Below, one piece after another: positions 49,159 through 58,559 of a DNA stretch of 64,000 nt. Origin of the DNA: Gonatopus flavifemur. Its lineage: Eukaryota; Arthropoda; Insecta; Hymenoptera; Dryinidae. The number at the start of each line of letters is the position of its first letter. Position 1 is the first letter of the stretch. The stretch is from positions 496,001-560,000 of the forward strand of contig JAFFJZ010000055.1 in NCBI GenBank assembly GCA_018340375.1, in the 5' to 3' direction. The position numbers and the translations under genes were made by a program. The notes beneath the pieces were generated by a model. That model had not been told where the DNA came from. It ran no database searches and saw only the letters and a list, made by a program, of their open reading frames with translations.

Positions 49159-49839
49159 TTGGATAATAATATTATAAAGCCTTCTTTTTCGCCATATAAT
49201 AGTCCGCTATGGATCGTGCCAAAGAAATCGGAGGAAGGAGCTCCAAAAAAATTGCGTATGGTAATTGATTTTAGGGAATTAAACGAGTCTACCATAACTG
49301 ATGCATACCCTTTACCTAACATTTCTGATATACTGGACCAACTCGGTGGTGCCAAGTATTTTTCGACCTTCGACCTTCAGTCGGGGTTCCATCAAATATT
49401 ATTAGAAGAAAGAGACAAAGAAAAAACAGCTTTTACGACTCCTTTTGGACATTTTCAGTACAAAAGGATGCCGTTTGGATTAAAAAATGCACCCGCTGTT
49501 TTTCAGCGATTAATGGATTCCGTATTATCGGGCCTACAAGGAACAGAATTATTTATTTATCTAGACGATATTGTTCTATACGCGAGATCTCTTGAAGAAC
49601 ACGGGATCAAATATAAGAGATTGGTAAAAAGATTAAGGGAAGCAAACTTGAAACTGAACCCGGATAAATGTAATTTCTTAAGACAGGAAGTTATTTACCT
49701 GGGTCACGTTATTACGGAAAAGGGAGTTACGCCAGACCCCAAAAAGATAATAGCTGTGGAAAAATTCCCTACTCCACGAAATACTAAGAACATAAAACAA
49801 TTCCTAGGGCTCGCTGGCTATTATAGGAGGTTTTTATAG
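49159..49839 (+). CDS. Reverse transcriptase (copy B)
   Basis: It contains RMVIDFRELN, YFSTFDLQSGFHQI, FGLKNAPAVFQRLM and the catalytic IYLDDIVLYA, then GHVITEKGVTPDPKKI. This is the canonical Ty3/gypsy RT order. The start is set by the frame, not by a real initiator, since RT is made as part of a polyprotein. A frameshift in the T-rich run at 49830-49836 ends the frame at 49839. Confidence 0.92.
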   Translation: MDNNIIKPSFSPYNSPLWIVPKKSEEGAPKKLRMVIDFRELNESTITDAYPLPNISDILDQLGGAKYFSTFDLQSGFHQILLEERDKEKTAFTTPFGHFQYKRMPFGLKNAPAVFQRLMDSVLSGLQGTELFIYLDDIVLYARSLEEHGIKYKRLVKRLREANLKLNPDKCNFLRQEVIYLGHVITEKGVTPDPKKIIAVEKFPTPRNTKNIKQFLGLAGYYRRFL

Positions 49840-49897
49840 GAAAATTTTCGTCTATAGCAAAGCCGTTAACGGACTTGTTGAAGAAAAACGACCGTTT

Positions 49898-52387
49898 GTG
49901 TGGACGCAAAAACAAGAGGACGCGTTCAATCAATTCAAAAACACCTTATGTTCTGATACAATTCTACAATATCCAGATTTTACCAGACAATTTCTAGTAA
50001 CCACAGATGCATCCGGTTACGCCATAGGAGGAGTTTTGAGTCAGGGCACCGTAAGGAAGGATCTCCCTATTTCTTATTGCTCTCGATTATCAAATACAGC
50101 TGAAAAGAACTATTCGACCATAGAAAAAGAGTGTCTTGCGGTGGTTTATGCAGTACAGTATTTTCGACCATATTTATATGGGAGGGAATTTACAATTTTA
50201 ACCGATCATAAGCCGTTGCAATGGCTCCATTCCGTTAGAGATCCTTTTATCCAGGTCATGGAAATGGAGGATGAAACTTGTGACTTCGAGTATGAAATTT
50301 TGTGTAAGGAAGGAAAAGTAAATTCCAACGCGGACGCGCTTTCCCGAAATCCGGTAGGCAAAATAGTTTTGCCTTTGGAGGAGGAAGACTCAGATTTTTC
50401 AAACATATCCTTGTTTCATCCTTCACCAACCAAATTGAAAGGGAAACCGACTATAGTGAGAGACGAAAAAATGACGAAGAAGGTAAAAATGAAAAACTTG
50501 AATAATCAGAGCGAAATCGCGGAACTCTCGGATGATGGAAATACCCAAAATGAAAATACAGAAGTTGAAAAGAGAAATGGAGAGACACCCCCTCATAAAT
50601 TATTAGAAACAGAAAATTTTGAGGAAAATAATTTGGATACGCTTAACGAATCAATTGAGAATTCAGACGGGAAATTGTACCTTAGTCCTGACCTCAGGGA
50701 CGAAATAATGGAATCTTTGCAATATTCTGACGAGAATGATAGTTATCAAGTAGAAGACAATAATAATTCAAATAATGAAAATGCAGAGAACGATTCTGAA
50801 TTTTTTCGGCCGGGTTCTGGTGATCTCGAGGGGAGGTTAAACTCAGATTATGAAATTGACGATTCTGGGAAATCATCTGATGATGAATCGGAATCTGATG
50901 AGATATTTGAACTCGAGGCTTCAGAACATGGGTTGAGAATAAAACAAACTAGGGAAAATTTGAGCAACGTAAAAGATTCTCACGTGATTCTCGCGACTTG
51001 TAAAATGCAAGGTGTGAACGAATTGACGGAGAATTATATTGACGAAAAGGGATTAGATAGAACGCTAAAATTAAGATTGTCGGTCCCTGAAGTATTAAAT
51101 GTTAATAACAAAAGAACTATCATTTTACCTATAAGAGAAAGTTTGAGACACCCTATTGATGATGAAATATTGAATGAATGCGTAGAAGGACTGCGTGGGG
51201 TTATATACGAGTTACAATTACCTAGTTTTTCAATCTTCAAATATAGCAATATAGAGGGTTTAACTTGGTTAACTTTGTGGCATAAAATTAGAAATAAGAT
51301 GGAAGATTTCGATATAGCTATAACCATTTGTACAGGGGAAATAAAAACTCCAAGGGAAAAAGAGAGAATGCAAATAATAAAAAACCTACATGAAAGTCGA
51401 GTCAATGGGCATAAAGGGGTGAATAAAACATACAAACGTTTGAGACAGAAATATTTTTGGCCAAATATGAAAACTCAAATTCAAAGGGTAATCAAAGATT
51501 GTGAAAATTGTCAATTGAAAAAACTGGTTAGAATAAAAACGAGACAACCAATGGTCCTTACAGACACACCGGGGAGCTCGTTTGACAAAATTGCAATGGA
51601 TATTGTTGGTCCATTACCGGAAGTAGATGGATGGAAGTATTACTTGTCTATAATATGTATTTTGACTAAATATCTCGTTTGCATACCATTGAGGACAACA
51701 GACGCAATAACGGTTGCTGACGCTTTTGTCAATGGTTTCATTAATATTTATGGGCCATCCAGATACTTGGTCACTGATAGAGGAAGTCATTTTGTAAATC
51801 CCGTTTTGAGAACCTTATTGAAAAAATTCAAAATGATTCATGTAAAATGTACAGCTTATAACCCACAGGCGAATGGTACCGTAGAAAGGGTGCATCACAT
51901 TATTACTAAATATCTTCAACAAAATGCACGGAAAAATGACTGGGTACATGTAATGTCTTACGCTACTTATTCTCATAACACAAGCGTACATAAATCCACA
52001 TTATGCACTCCTTTCGAGTTGATTTTTGGAAAACTGCCCTCCAATATCACAGGCAACGTAGATGTTCCTGTAAATGTGAATGAAACTTACACAGGATATC
52101 TGGAAAACTTATTTTTGAGAATAAAAGAGGTTCAAAGAATAGCCAAAGAAAATGTAGGAAAATCCAAGGAAAGAAATAAAAAATATTATGATCGAAGATT
52201 GAACGTGAAGAACTTTAAGGTGGGAGATTCTGTGTACCTCTTGAAAGAACCTGTGAAACATAAGTTTGATGACCAATATGTTGGTCCATACAAAATTATA
52301 GAGACATTCGACAATTGCAATGTGAGGCTGCAATTGACGAACGGCAAAACAAAAATAGTACATGTAAATAAACTAAGGTTAGCCTAA
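49898..52387 (+). CDS. RNase H, acidic linker and integrase (copy B)
   Basis: 829 codons. RNase H: TTDASGYAIGGVL, YSTIEKECLAVVYA, TDHKPLQWL. Residues ~170-400 are a Glu/Asp/Asn/Ser-rich stretch with no domain. Integrase follows: an HHCC zinc region (HESRVNGHKG..., CENCQLKK), then the DDE core with MDIVGPLP, TDRGSHF and NGTVERVH. A C-terminal barrel-like end (FKVGDSVYLLKEP, DQYVGPYKI) resembles that of Ty3/gypsy integrases. Catalytic acidic residues are present. The frame runs to a stop 21 bp before the env frame. Confidence 0.93.
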   Translation: MWTQKQEDAFNQFKNTLCSDTILQYPDFTRQFLVTTDASGYAIGGVLSQGTVRKDLPISYCSRLSNTAEKNYSTIEKECLAVVYAVQYFRPYLYGREFTILTDHKPLQWLHSVRDPFIQVMEMEDETCDFEYEILCKEGKVNSNADALSRNPVGKIVLPLEEEDSDFSNISLFHPSPTKLKGKPTIVRDEKMTKKVKMKNLNNQSEIAELSDDGNTQNENTEVEKRNGETPPHKLLETENFEENNLDTLNESIENSDGKLYLSPDLRDEIMESLQYSDENDSYQVEDNNNSNNENAENDSEFFRPGSGDLEGRLNSDYEIDDSGKSSDDESESDEIFELEASEHGLRIKQTRENLSNVKDSHVILATCKMQGVNELTENYIDEKGLDRTLKLRLSVPEVLNVNNKRTIILPIRESLRHPIDDEILNECVEGLRGVIYELQLPSFSIFKYSNIEGLTWLTLWHKIRNKMEDFDIAITICTGEIKTPREKERMQIIKNLHESRVNGHKGVNKTYKRLRQKYFWPNMKTQIQRVIKDCENCQLKKLVRIKTRQPMVLTDTPGSSFDKIAMDIVGPLPEVDGWKYYLSIICILTKYLVCIPLRTTDAITVADAFVNGFINIYGPSRYLVTDRGSHFVNPVLRTLLKKFKMIHVKCTAYNPQANGTVERVHHIITKYLQQNARKNDWVHVMSYATYSHNTSVHKSTLCTPFELIFGKLPSNITGNVDVPVNVNETYTGYLENLFLRIKEVQRIAKENVGKSKERNKKYYDRRLNVKNFKVGDSVYLLKEPVKHKFDDQYVGPYKIIETFDNCNVRLQLTNGKTKIVHVNKLRLA

Positions 52388-52407
52388 ATAAATGGAAGAA
52401 AGGGTGT

Positions 52408-54157
52408 ATGTGTAAATATTATAGATATAAACCTGTAATGTGTGCAAGTAAACTGAATAACCTTATTGTTATAGATAATAAGAGAAAGCGACCATTGAGA
52501 GGAGGAAAAATGGAGGAATATTGGAAACTAATTTTAATTCTGTTTTCTGTAAACGCTGTGACCGCATTGTTCGGGTATGATTGCGGGGGAAGGAACCTCA
52601 ACATTACCACGTATAGCACGACTTCGGTGGGCGACTGTGCGGACAACTCGAAGAATGTATCGTCCAGTGTGGTATACACTACTACAATTGCAAGTACTAC
52701 AATTGGCTGACGGTGCGAATATCCGTGGAGGAATATCTAACTGCCGTAAATCTCAAAGAAAATCAAGTTCTTCTAAAATCAGGAGTCCAGTGTTCGTTAC
52801 AAAAGGGCAGATGTATGGACATGGATGGGAGTTATGCTTTCTGGAGTACAAGTCCGCCTACGTCTTGTAAATTCGAAGAATACGATGTTCTGTATGAGGG
52901 ATACGCCAATAGAATAGAGGGAAGTCAAACCATGTTTTCACTAACTTCCAAGGACACGACGTTCGTTTTGTCGAAGATTGATGAACAAAACAAGTGTGGA
53001 TTTCTATTGTATGGAACGGAACATCCCAGATTATTTGTTTTACAAACTACCAGAGAAAGAGCTTTTGTGAAGAAAACCGTTTTGAGTCCGGACAACATGG
53101 ACATGTTCACTTATATTAATTCCAAATTCGTTTACGTGGAAAATCATCTACGGAATCAAATCGAAAAACTGTATCATAATGTGCTACAACAAAGGTGTGA
53201 TTTAGAAAAACAAATTCTACGCCAAGCACTATGGATATCCAGGACGAACCCAGATGGATTTGCAAGAATCGTAATGAAAGAACCAGGATATACGGCGATT
53301 CCTTCCGGGAAAGCTATACACATTATGAAGTGCGTTGCTGTGGATGTCAAATTAAGACAAACTCAAAAATGTTATCAAGAACTACCAGTGTTCGCAGGGG
53401 AGAAAGAAATGTTCCTCATTCCCAATACAAGAGTATTGATAAAATATGGCACAGAGAGAGGATGCGATCCAGCCCTCCCTGTGTTATGTTTAACATCGAA
53501 GGAAGTTGGTTAAGTTGGCCACCGGCGCAACATCGGCAACCGGAACCACAGACGATCAGGCCATTGGAACCACCAAAATGGGAATATTTATTGCCGGAGC
53601 ACCTGGCCACCAGTGGTATCTATTCGACCAAGCAACTGAATGAGTATCGGCAACACATCCTTTTTCCAGCCAAACAAACAGCTATACTACACACGATAGC
53701 ACGAGGAGCTTCTGGAAGAGAAATCCCCTCTGGAACGGTTTCTATGTATAATTTAGTAGATGTTAATACTATCGAAAAGTTAGCTGAAACCACGGGAAGG
53801 AAAATTTGGGACAATTTGTTAATTTTTGGACAGATAAGTTCTGTAGTGTTCGGGTTAGTGACTATAATTTCTCTTTTGAAACTTTTATTCGGAACTCTTA
53901 TACATGGCTATACGTTACATTCATGGAACGGGTGTAGCTTTCATTTATTGGGAGCGTGTTGTGGCTCCCTTACGCATCTACTAGTGCATCTCGCGAAAGG
54001 GGACCAAACCCCTAACGAACTGAGAAAGAATAAAAAGATAAATAAATATGAAGACTCGATTGAAACACAAATTAAATTACCCATCACCCGTCAAATCAAG
54101 GCTCAAGATACCCCCATAAACGTAGAGGACGTTATAGATGAAATTAACTCACTCTAA
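52408..54157 (+). pseudogene. Envelope-like glycoprotein, broken (copy B)
   Basis: A signal-peptide-like N-terminus (hydrophobic ILILFSVNAVTALFG, ATG near 52510) is followed by a Cys-rich ectodomain (YDCGG, SVGDC). Compared with copy C, roughly 350 bp of ectodomain are deleted near 52.68-52.71 kb. Further shifts separate 52713-53513 from 53231-54157. A hydrophobic transmembrane stretch (FGLVTIISLLKLLFG) and a Cys-rich GACCGS segment lie near the end. Product inactive in this copy. Confidence 0.8.
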
Positions 54158-54168
54158 TTTCAGGAACA

Positions 54169-54858
54169 ATGAACCACGACATCATCTCCAGGAGAAATCT
54201 GGAGAGCCTCTCGATGTGTTTTGGAGCAACGGTGACATACTTCGAATCACCTGAGCTCTTCTACATTTACCACACCTATGGACTACGATAAACTAGACCT
54301 GGGAGTGGTCTACGATGATCCAGACGAGACCAACCATTTCATGCTGGAACGAGAAAATCTTGGCGCAGGAACCCTATGCGCAGTAAACTACAATATGACG
54401 TGGGAAAGAGCAGTAGTTCAAAGTGTAGATGAAAATGGGTTATTGACTTGTGGTTAGGGGCCAATGGGAAATTAATTACAGAACATTATGCTAACACAAA
54501 AAGACTGTCATGGGAATTTATAAGGACACCGTGGAACGCTATTCCATGTGCCATGGATTCCATTAAATGTAGGAACAGTCAAAGTTGGAGTGAAGATCTC
54601 CTTAAATGGTTGAGAGTGCTCTTGATGGGAGAAGGAATAGAAGTGTTTTTAGAATACATAAACGGGGACAGGAGTTTGATAGTAGACTTGATTAGAGATT
54701 CATTGGTCCTCAACGATATAGTACTTCATCTGGAAAGGGTGGAGGCGAGCAGGAAGTTGTCGCTGGCAGATGCAACTGTTGTGTATAACCAAGCTGAAGA
54801 GATTTTACCGAATGTCGGCCAACGGTACAGGCGTGTGGCAACCGGCCTCGCTGGTTGA
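54169..54858 (+). pseudogene. Tudor-domain ORF of copy B, frameshifted
   Basis: The ATG at 54169 follows the acceptor CTAATTTCAG (AG at 54162-54163). Homology to the intact ORF of copy C covers the full length. An extra T near 54270 and a lost T near 54446 break the frame; the second half is open at 54448-54858. Confidence 0.82.
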
Positions 54859-54907
54859 TGGAAATTTCTTTTCAAAACTTTCGCAAATTTTTAAGAAAGA
54901 AATTTTC

Positions 54908-54924
54908 AAAAATCAGGGGAGAGA
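54908..54924 (+). promoter_or_regulatory. Polypurine tract of copy B
   Basis: The run AAAAATCAGGGGAGAGA directly precedes the LTR start TGTAACG. It is the expected plus-strand primer site for reverse transcription. Confidence 0.75.
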
Positions 54925-54983
54925 TGTAACGTCTCGCTACGATTTTTGATTTTTTCCTTCGCTTTATTTTCGAACTACACTTT
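54925..54983 (+). repeat. Truncated 3' LTR of copy B
   Basis: The first 58-59 bp match the LTR (TGTAACGTCTCGCTACG), then the sequence changes to TGTGATGTCC. The junction removes the remaining ~250 bp of the LTR. Confidence 0.8.
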
Positions 54984-57472
54984 TGTGATGTCCTGATTTT
55001 ATAGTGATATTTATTCATTTATTTATATGAATATTCTGAGGTTTGAATCATTCACTCCATAGATTTCTCTAATATGAGTATATTAGGAAAATGTTCTATC
55101 ACCTTTATTTAAAATCAGCACATCATAATAAAATTATAAAGTAAATTTTGAAATAATGCTGGTCATTTTTATCTGATTAACATATAAATAATAGTAAAGA
55201 ATAATCAGAAGACCAGTTGCGATTGTAAGAACCCAATGAAAACATTGACACATCTTCGTTTAGATTTCAACGTCAACGTAAAATACAATCTGAACGGACG
55301 TTTCACTGGATTCTCGTAAAGAATAATTCTGAAATTATTTATTTCAATTTATACTTACTATTTTTTTCCTGGTTCGTAGGTTCGTTTACTGGAGGTCCCA
55401 AAGGGTACGTCCTTTTTCCGTGAAAGAAGACAGGTTGGAAGGAGAATCAGCTGTCCTGGAGAGTGATCCTGTCACTCTGTTTGGATAAATTTTATTTCTT
55501 GAGGTGGTGTGAAAACTCGAACTATCTCTTGTAAATAATTTCATTTATGAACAGAGAATTTCATCAAGGAGAACAAAAAAAAATTGAATCTCTACAAAGA
55601 GGAATTTACTTGAGATTTGTTCAGATTTCAAAGCAATAAAAATTGGACAATGAACAATCTACGTGAAGATGAAACACTACACTTTTCAAGAAAACGAAGG
55701 ATCTTCGAAAGGAATATTAAATTAATGTACACTCATTTACTAATAAAACATTCACTTGAAAAAAGTTTATATATATTCTTTCTTTCTTTATGAAATTGTG
55801 TATAAAGTAGTTTTATCATTTTATATAAACATCCTTTCTTCATCATTCTCTTTTATTCTCCTTCTTGATTCAATTTCAATCTATAAAATATTCAAGAAGA
55901 GCTCAATATAATATTATATTTTAACTTTGCATTCAATTATCGAAAAAGAAAGTCATTGTTTGAAAATGATCTTTCATGTTTTACAGGTATCTGGACGTAC
56001 TCTCTCTTTATGAGTTATAATTTTACGTAATGTTCATATTTCAAATCTACTCAATACAAAATTAGAGTTATAATAATTCAAAGGTAAGTATAATTATGAA
56101 GTATGATAAAAGACAGCACATGACGTATGTATCATGACGGAATTATATCGATTGCGTGAATCGAAATCATAAAGTAATTTGTTTGAAATATGAATATTCA
56201 TATACAAGTTTTATATGTAGAAACATTAAATTGAATCATCGTTAATATCGAAACAATATAAGTTCAGTTAAAAGACACGTACTCGATGTTTACAATGACA
56301 GGTCATCGTACCTTCGGACACTATTTTCTTTCTCTCTCTCTCTCTCATTCGTTCATTCACAAATTTATACCTGTTCGGTCCTAACAAACGTTGAAATGCG
56401 TTGACGTAAAACTTGACAACATGAGTACTATAGAAGAATAGGTCGTTTCTCTTAATAAATAGAGAATTAAATAATAGAGAATTAAATCTGAATAAAATAC
56501 GATTATGAAGTTTATAAAGATGACCGTTTCAAATATTTGAACATACGCAATTTCAATTACAAAGTCAGTGAATTATTCGTAATACCTTGCATATACATCC
56601 ATGTATTGTTTTAAATTAGACAAGTTAATCAATGAAGATTCAAAATGTATGATCAGTTGAAACAAATGATATACTGTGTGAAAGAAGAATCAGATTAAAT
56701 CAGTGAACATACAGTGCTACATTCTTTTTAGAAATCGATGAGTTGGCGGATGATTGCCACAATATACATATGTGAGTGGTATGCAAAGCATTTCAAAACG
56801 CTCGAATTAGATGAAAACCATTATAAGAGTAATATAATAATAATTCCTACAAGGTAAAATAATAATTTTGATAGTAATAATGATGAAATTCGTAAAATGT
56901 AAATAACATCGATTTTCGATGATAATCATAATGATAACAATATTGATTTTGATGATAATCATAATGATAATAATAAAAATGAAAAATTTACATTTACACA
57001 TGAAATGATTAAATGAATAATTCATTGTAAATCAATTAAATAATAATAAGAATAATATAAAAGGTATCAAACAATTCCAACGTCACAAAACCATGTTTCA
57101 TTAACAATGAATTCATTCTTTCTCCATTGAATTTCCTATGTCAAACGGATCGTGTGTGTTGAAAAGAGCATTCTTCAGTTACAATTTCCTTTCGTCGTTT
57201 TCACCACATGAACTCTTCGAAAGGTCGAAGTTTTATGACCATGGACGACCCTCTGACGTAGAAAATTCGTTCGAATCCTCTACAGACATGAATTTCTGTA
57301 AACACGTGACATTCAACATTCAATTCAAGTTTTAAGTTGACTCTTCAAATTTGACGTTAGATCAGGCACAAGGTTTGGTAATCAATTGACTTATAATTTC
57401 AACGTTAAATTAACCGTCGAATCTCACGCTTCAAACTTATCAATGCTAAGTTGAAATGTAAATAAATGAAAT
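54984..57472. mobile_element. Second diverged copy of the TGTGACGTCC element
   Basis: It begins TGTGATGTCCTG and shares dispersed blocks with 41421-44330 (GGTACGTCCT, AAACATCCTTTCTTC, TTCTCTTTTATTCTCC). A (TC)n run lies at about 56331-56346 and an AT-rich microsatellite-like stretch at 56820-57050. No gene is recognised in its 2.5 kb; the 3' terminus seen in the other copy is missing. Confidence 0.5.
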
Positions 57473-57478
57473 ATTTCC

Positions 57479-57786
57479 TGTACGATACTGTGAATAACGT
57501 GGAGGTGAAGGAACGTCATGCACTCAATGTGCTTTATAAAGAATTGATTATTATTACTAAAAAAACTTTATATTTGATTTATTGTTCTTCCATCTCCCTT
57601 TCTCGCACTGCATTAATTCTTTGACCTTATTATTTAATTAAAGACATATGTCAATTCAATTTATAATTTACATATAAGGTTACACTGCTCACAATAATAA
57701 TGTAATAAAATTCTAATTTGAAACTGCAAAGTATAGTTCGAAAATAAAGCGAAGGAAAAAATCAAAAATCGTAGCGGGACGTTACA
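57479..57786 (-). repeat. Complete 3' LTR of copy C (308 bp)
   Basis: TGTAACGTCCCGCTACG to ATCGTACA on the minus strand. The segment CGAACTATACTTTGCAG, 45-62 bp into the LTR, and CAATAAATC further on may relate to transcription start and polyadenylation, but this is not demonstrable here. Confidence 0.85.
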
Positions 57787-57803
57787 TCTCCCCCCTGATT
57801 TTT
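57787..57803 (-). promoter_or_regulatory. Polypurine tract of copy C
   Basis: The minus strand reads AAAATCAGGGGGGAGA immediately before the LTR start, as in copies A and B. Confidence 0.75.
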
Positions 57804-57852
57804 GGAAATTTCTTTCGTAAAAATTTGCGAAAGTTTTGAAAAGAAATTTTCA

Positions 57853-58542
57853 TCAACCAGCGAGGCTGGTTACCAAACGCCTGTACCGTTGGCTGACATT
57901 CGGTAAAATCTCTTCAGCTTGGTTATACACAACAGTTGCATCTGCCAGCGACAACTTCCTGCTCGCCTTCACCCCTTCCAGATGAAGTACTATATCGTTG
58001 AGAACCAATGAATCTCTAATCGAGTCTACTATCAAACTCCTGTCCCCGTTTATGTATTCTAAAAACACTTCTATTTCTTCTCCCATCAAGAGCACTCTCA
58101 ACCATTTAAGGAGATCTTCACTCCAACTTTCACTGTTCCTAAATTTAATGGAATCCATGGCACATGGAATAGCGTTCCACGGTGTCCTTATAAATTCCCA
58201 TGACAGTCTTTTTGTGTTATTATAATGTTCTGTAATTAATTTCCCATTATCCCCTAACCACAAAGTCAATAACCCATTTTCATCTACACTTTGAACTACT
58301 GCTCTTTCCCACGTCATATTGTAGTTTACTGCGCATAGGGTTCCTGCGCCAAGATTTTCTCGTTCCAGCATGAAATGGTTGGTCTCGTCTGGATCATCGT
58401 AGACCACTCCCAGGTCTAGTTTATCGTAGTCCATAGGTGTGGTAATGTAGAAGACCTCAGGTGATTCGAAGTATGTCCCCGTTGCTCCAAAACACATCGA
58501 GAGGCCCTCCAGATTTCTCCTGGAGATGATGTCGTGGTTCAT
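57853..58542 (-). CDS. Extended Tudor-domain protein encoded by the LTR element (ORF4)
   Basis: Intact 229-codon frame. Residues ~15-60 match the N-terminal SN-like strands of extended Tudor domains (GATGTYFESPEVFYI). Residues ~62-130 form the Tudor core: LCAVNYNMTWERAVV (W78, R80, A81), LWLGDNGK (D98, G100), and FIRTPWNAIPC. Residues ~140-190 fit the C-terminal SN-like part. Tudor domains bind dimethylarginine, notably on Piwi proteins in the piRNA pathway. Two usual aromatic-cage positions look altered: Glu79 where Tyr is common (WYRA), and Asn99 where Tyr is common (DYG). Methyl-arginine binding may thus be weak or lost. The start chosen is the first ATG after a splice acceptor. No signal peptide or membrane segment, so intracellular. 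Confidence 0.82.
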   Translation of the reverse strand: MNHDIISRRNLEGLSMCFGATGTYFESPEVFYITTPMDYDKLDLGVVYDDPDETNHFMLERENLGAGTLCAVNYNMTWERAVVQSVDENGLLTLWLGDNGKLITEHYNNTKRLSWEFIRTPWNAIPCAMDSIKFRNSESWSEDLLKWLRVLLMGEEIEVFLEYINGDRSLIVDSIRDSLVLNDIVLHLEGVKASRKLSLADATVVYNQAEEILPNVSQRYRRLVTSLAG

Positions 58543-58546
58543 TGTT

Positions 58547-58556
58547 CCTGAAATTA
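58547..58556 (-). promoter_or_regulatory. Splice acceptor upstream of the Tudor ORF
   Basis: The minus strand reads TCTAATTTCAG then GAACAATG, directly after the env stop at 58560-58562. The AG is 5 nt before the ATG. The same acceptor precedes the Tudor ORF in copies A and B. It suggests a subgenomic spliced mRNA, as used for env in gypsy-type elements. Confidence 0.6.
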
Positions 58557-58559
58557 GAG

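Larger units (their letters stand above)
47603..54983 (+). mobile_element. LTR retrotransposon copy B (plus strand), nearly full
   Basis: Order: partial 5' LTR (47603-47790), partial gag, protease, RT, RNase H, acidic linker, integrase, env, Tudor ORF, polypurine tract, 58-bp start of the 3' LTR. A deletion joins the LTR directly to the middle of gag, and the 3' LTR is cut at 54983 by a TGTGATGTCC sequence. Several frameshifts. Ty3/gypsy type by pol order, with integrase after RNase H. Confidence 0.9.
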
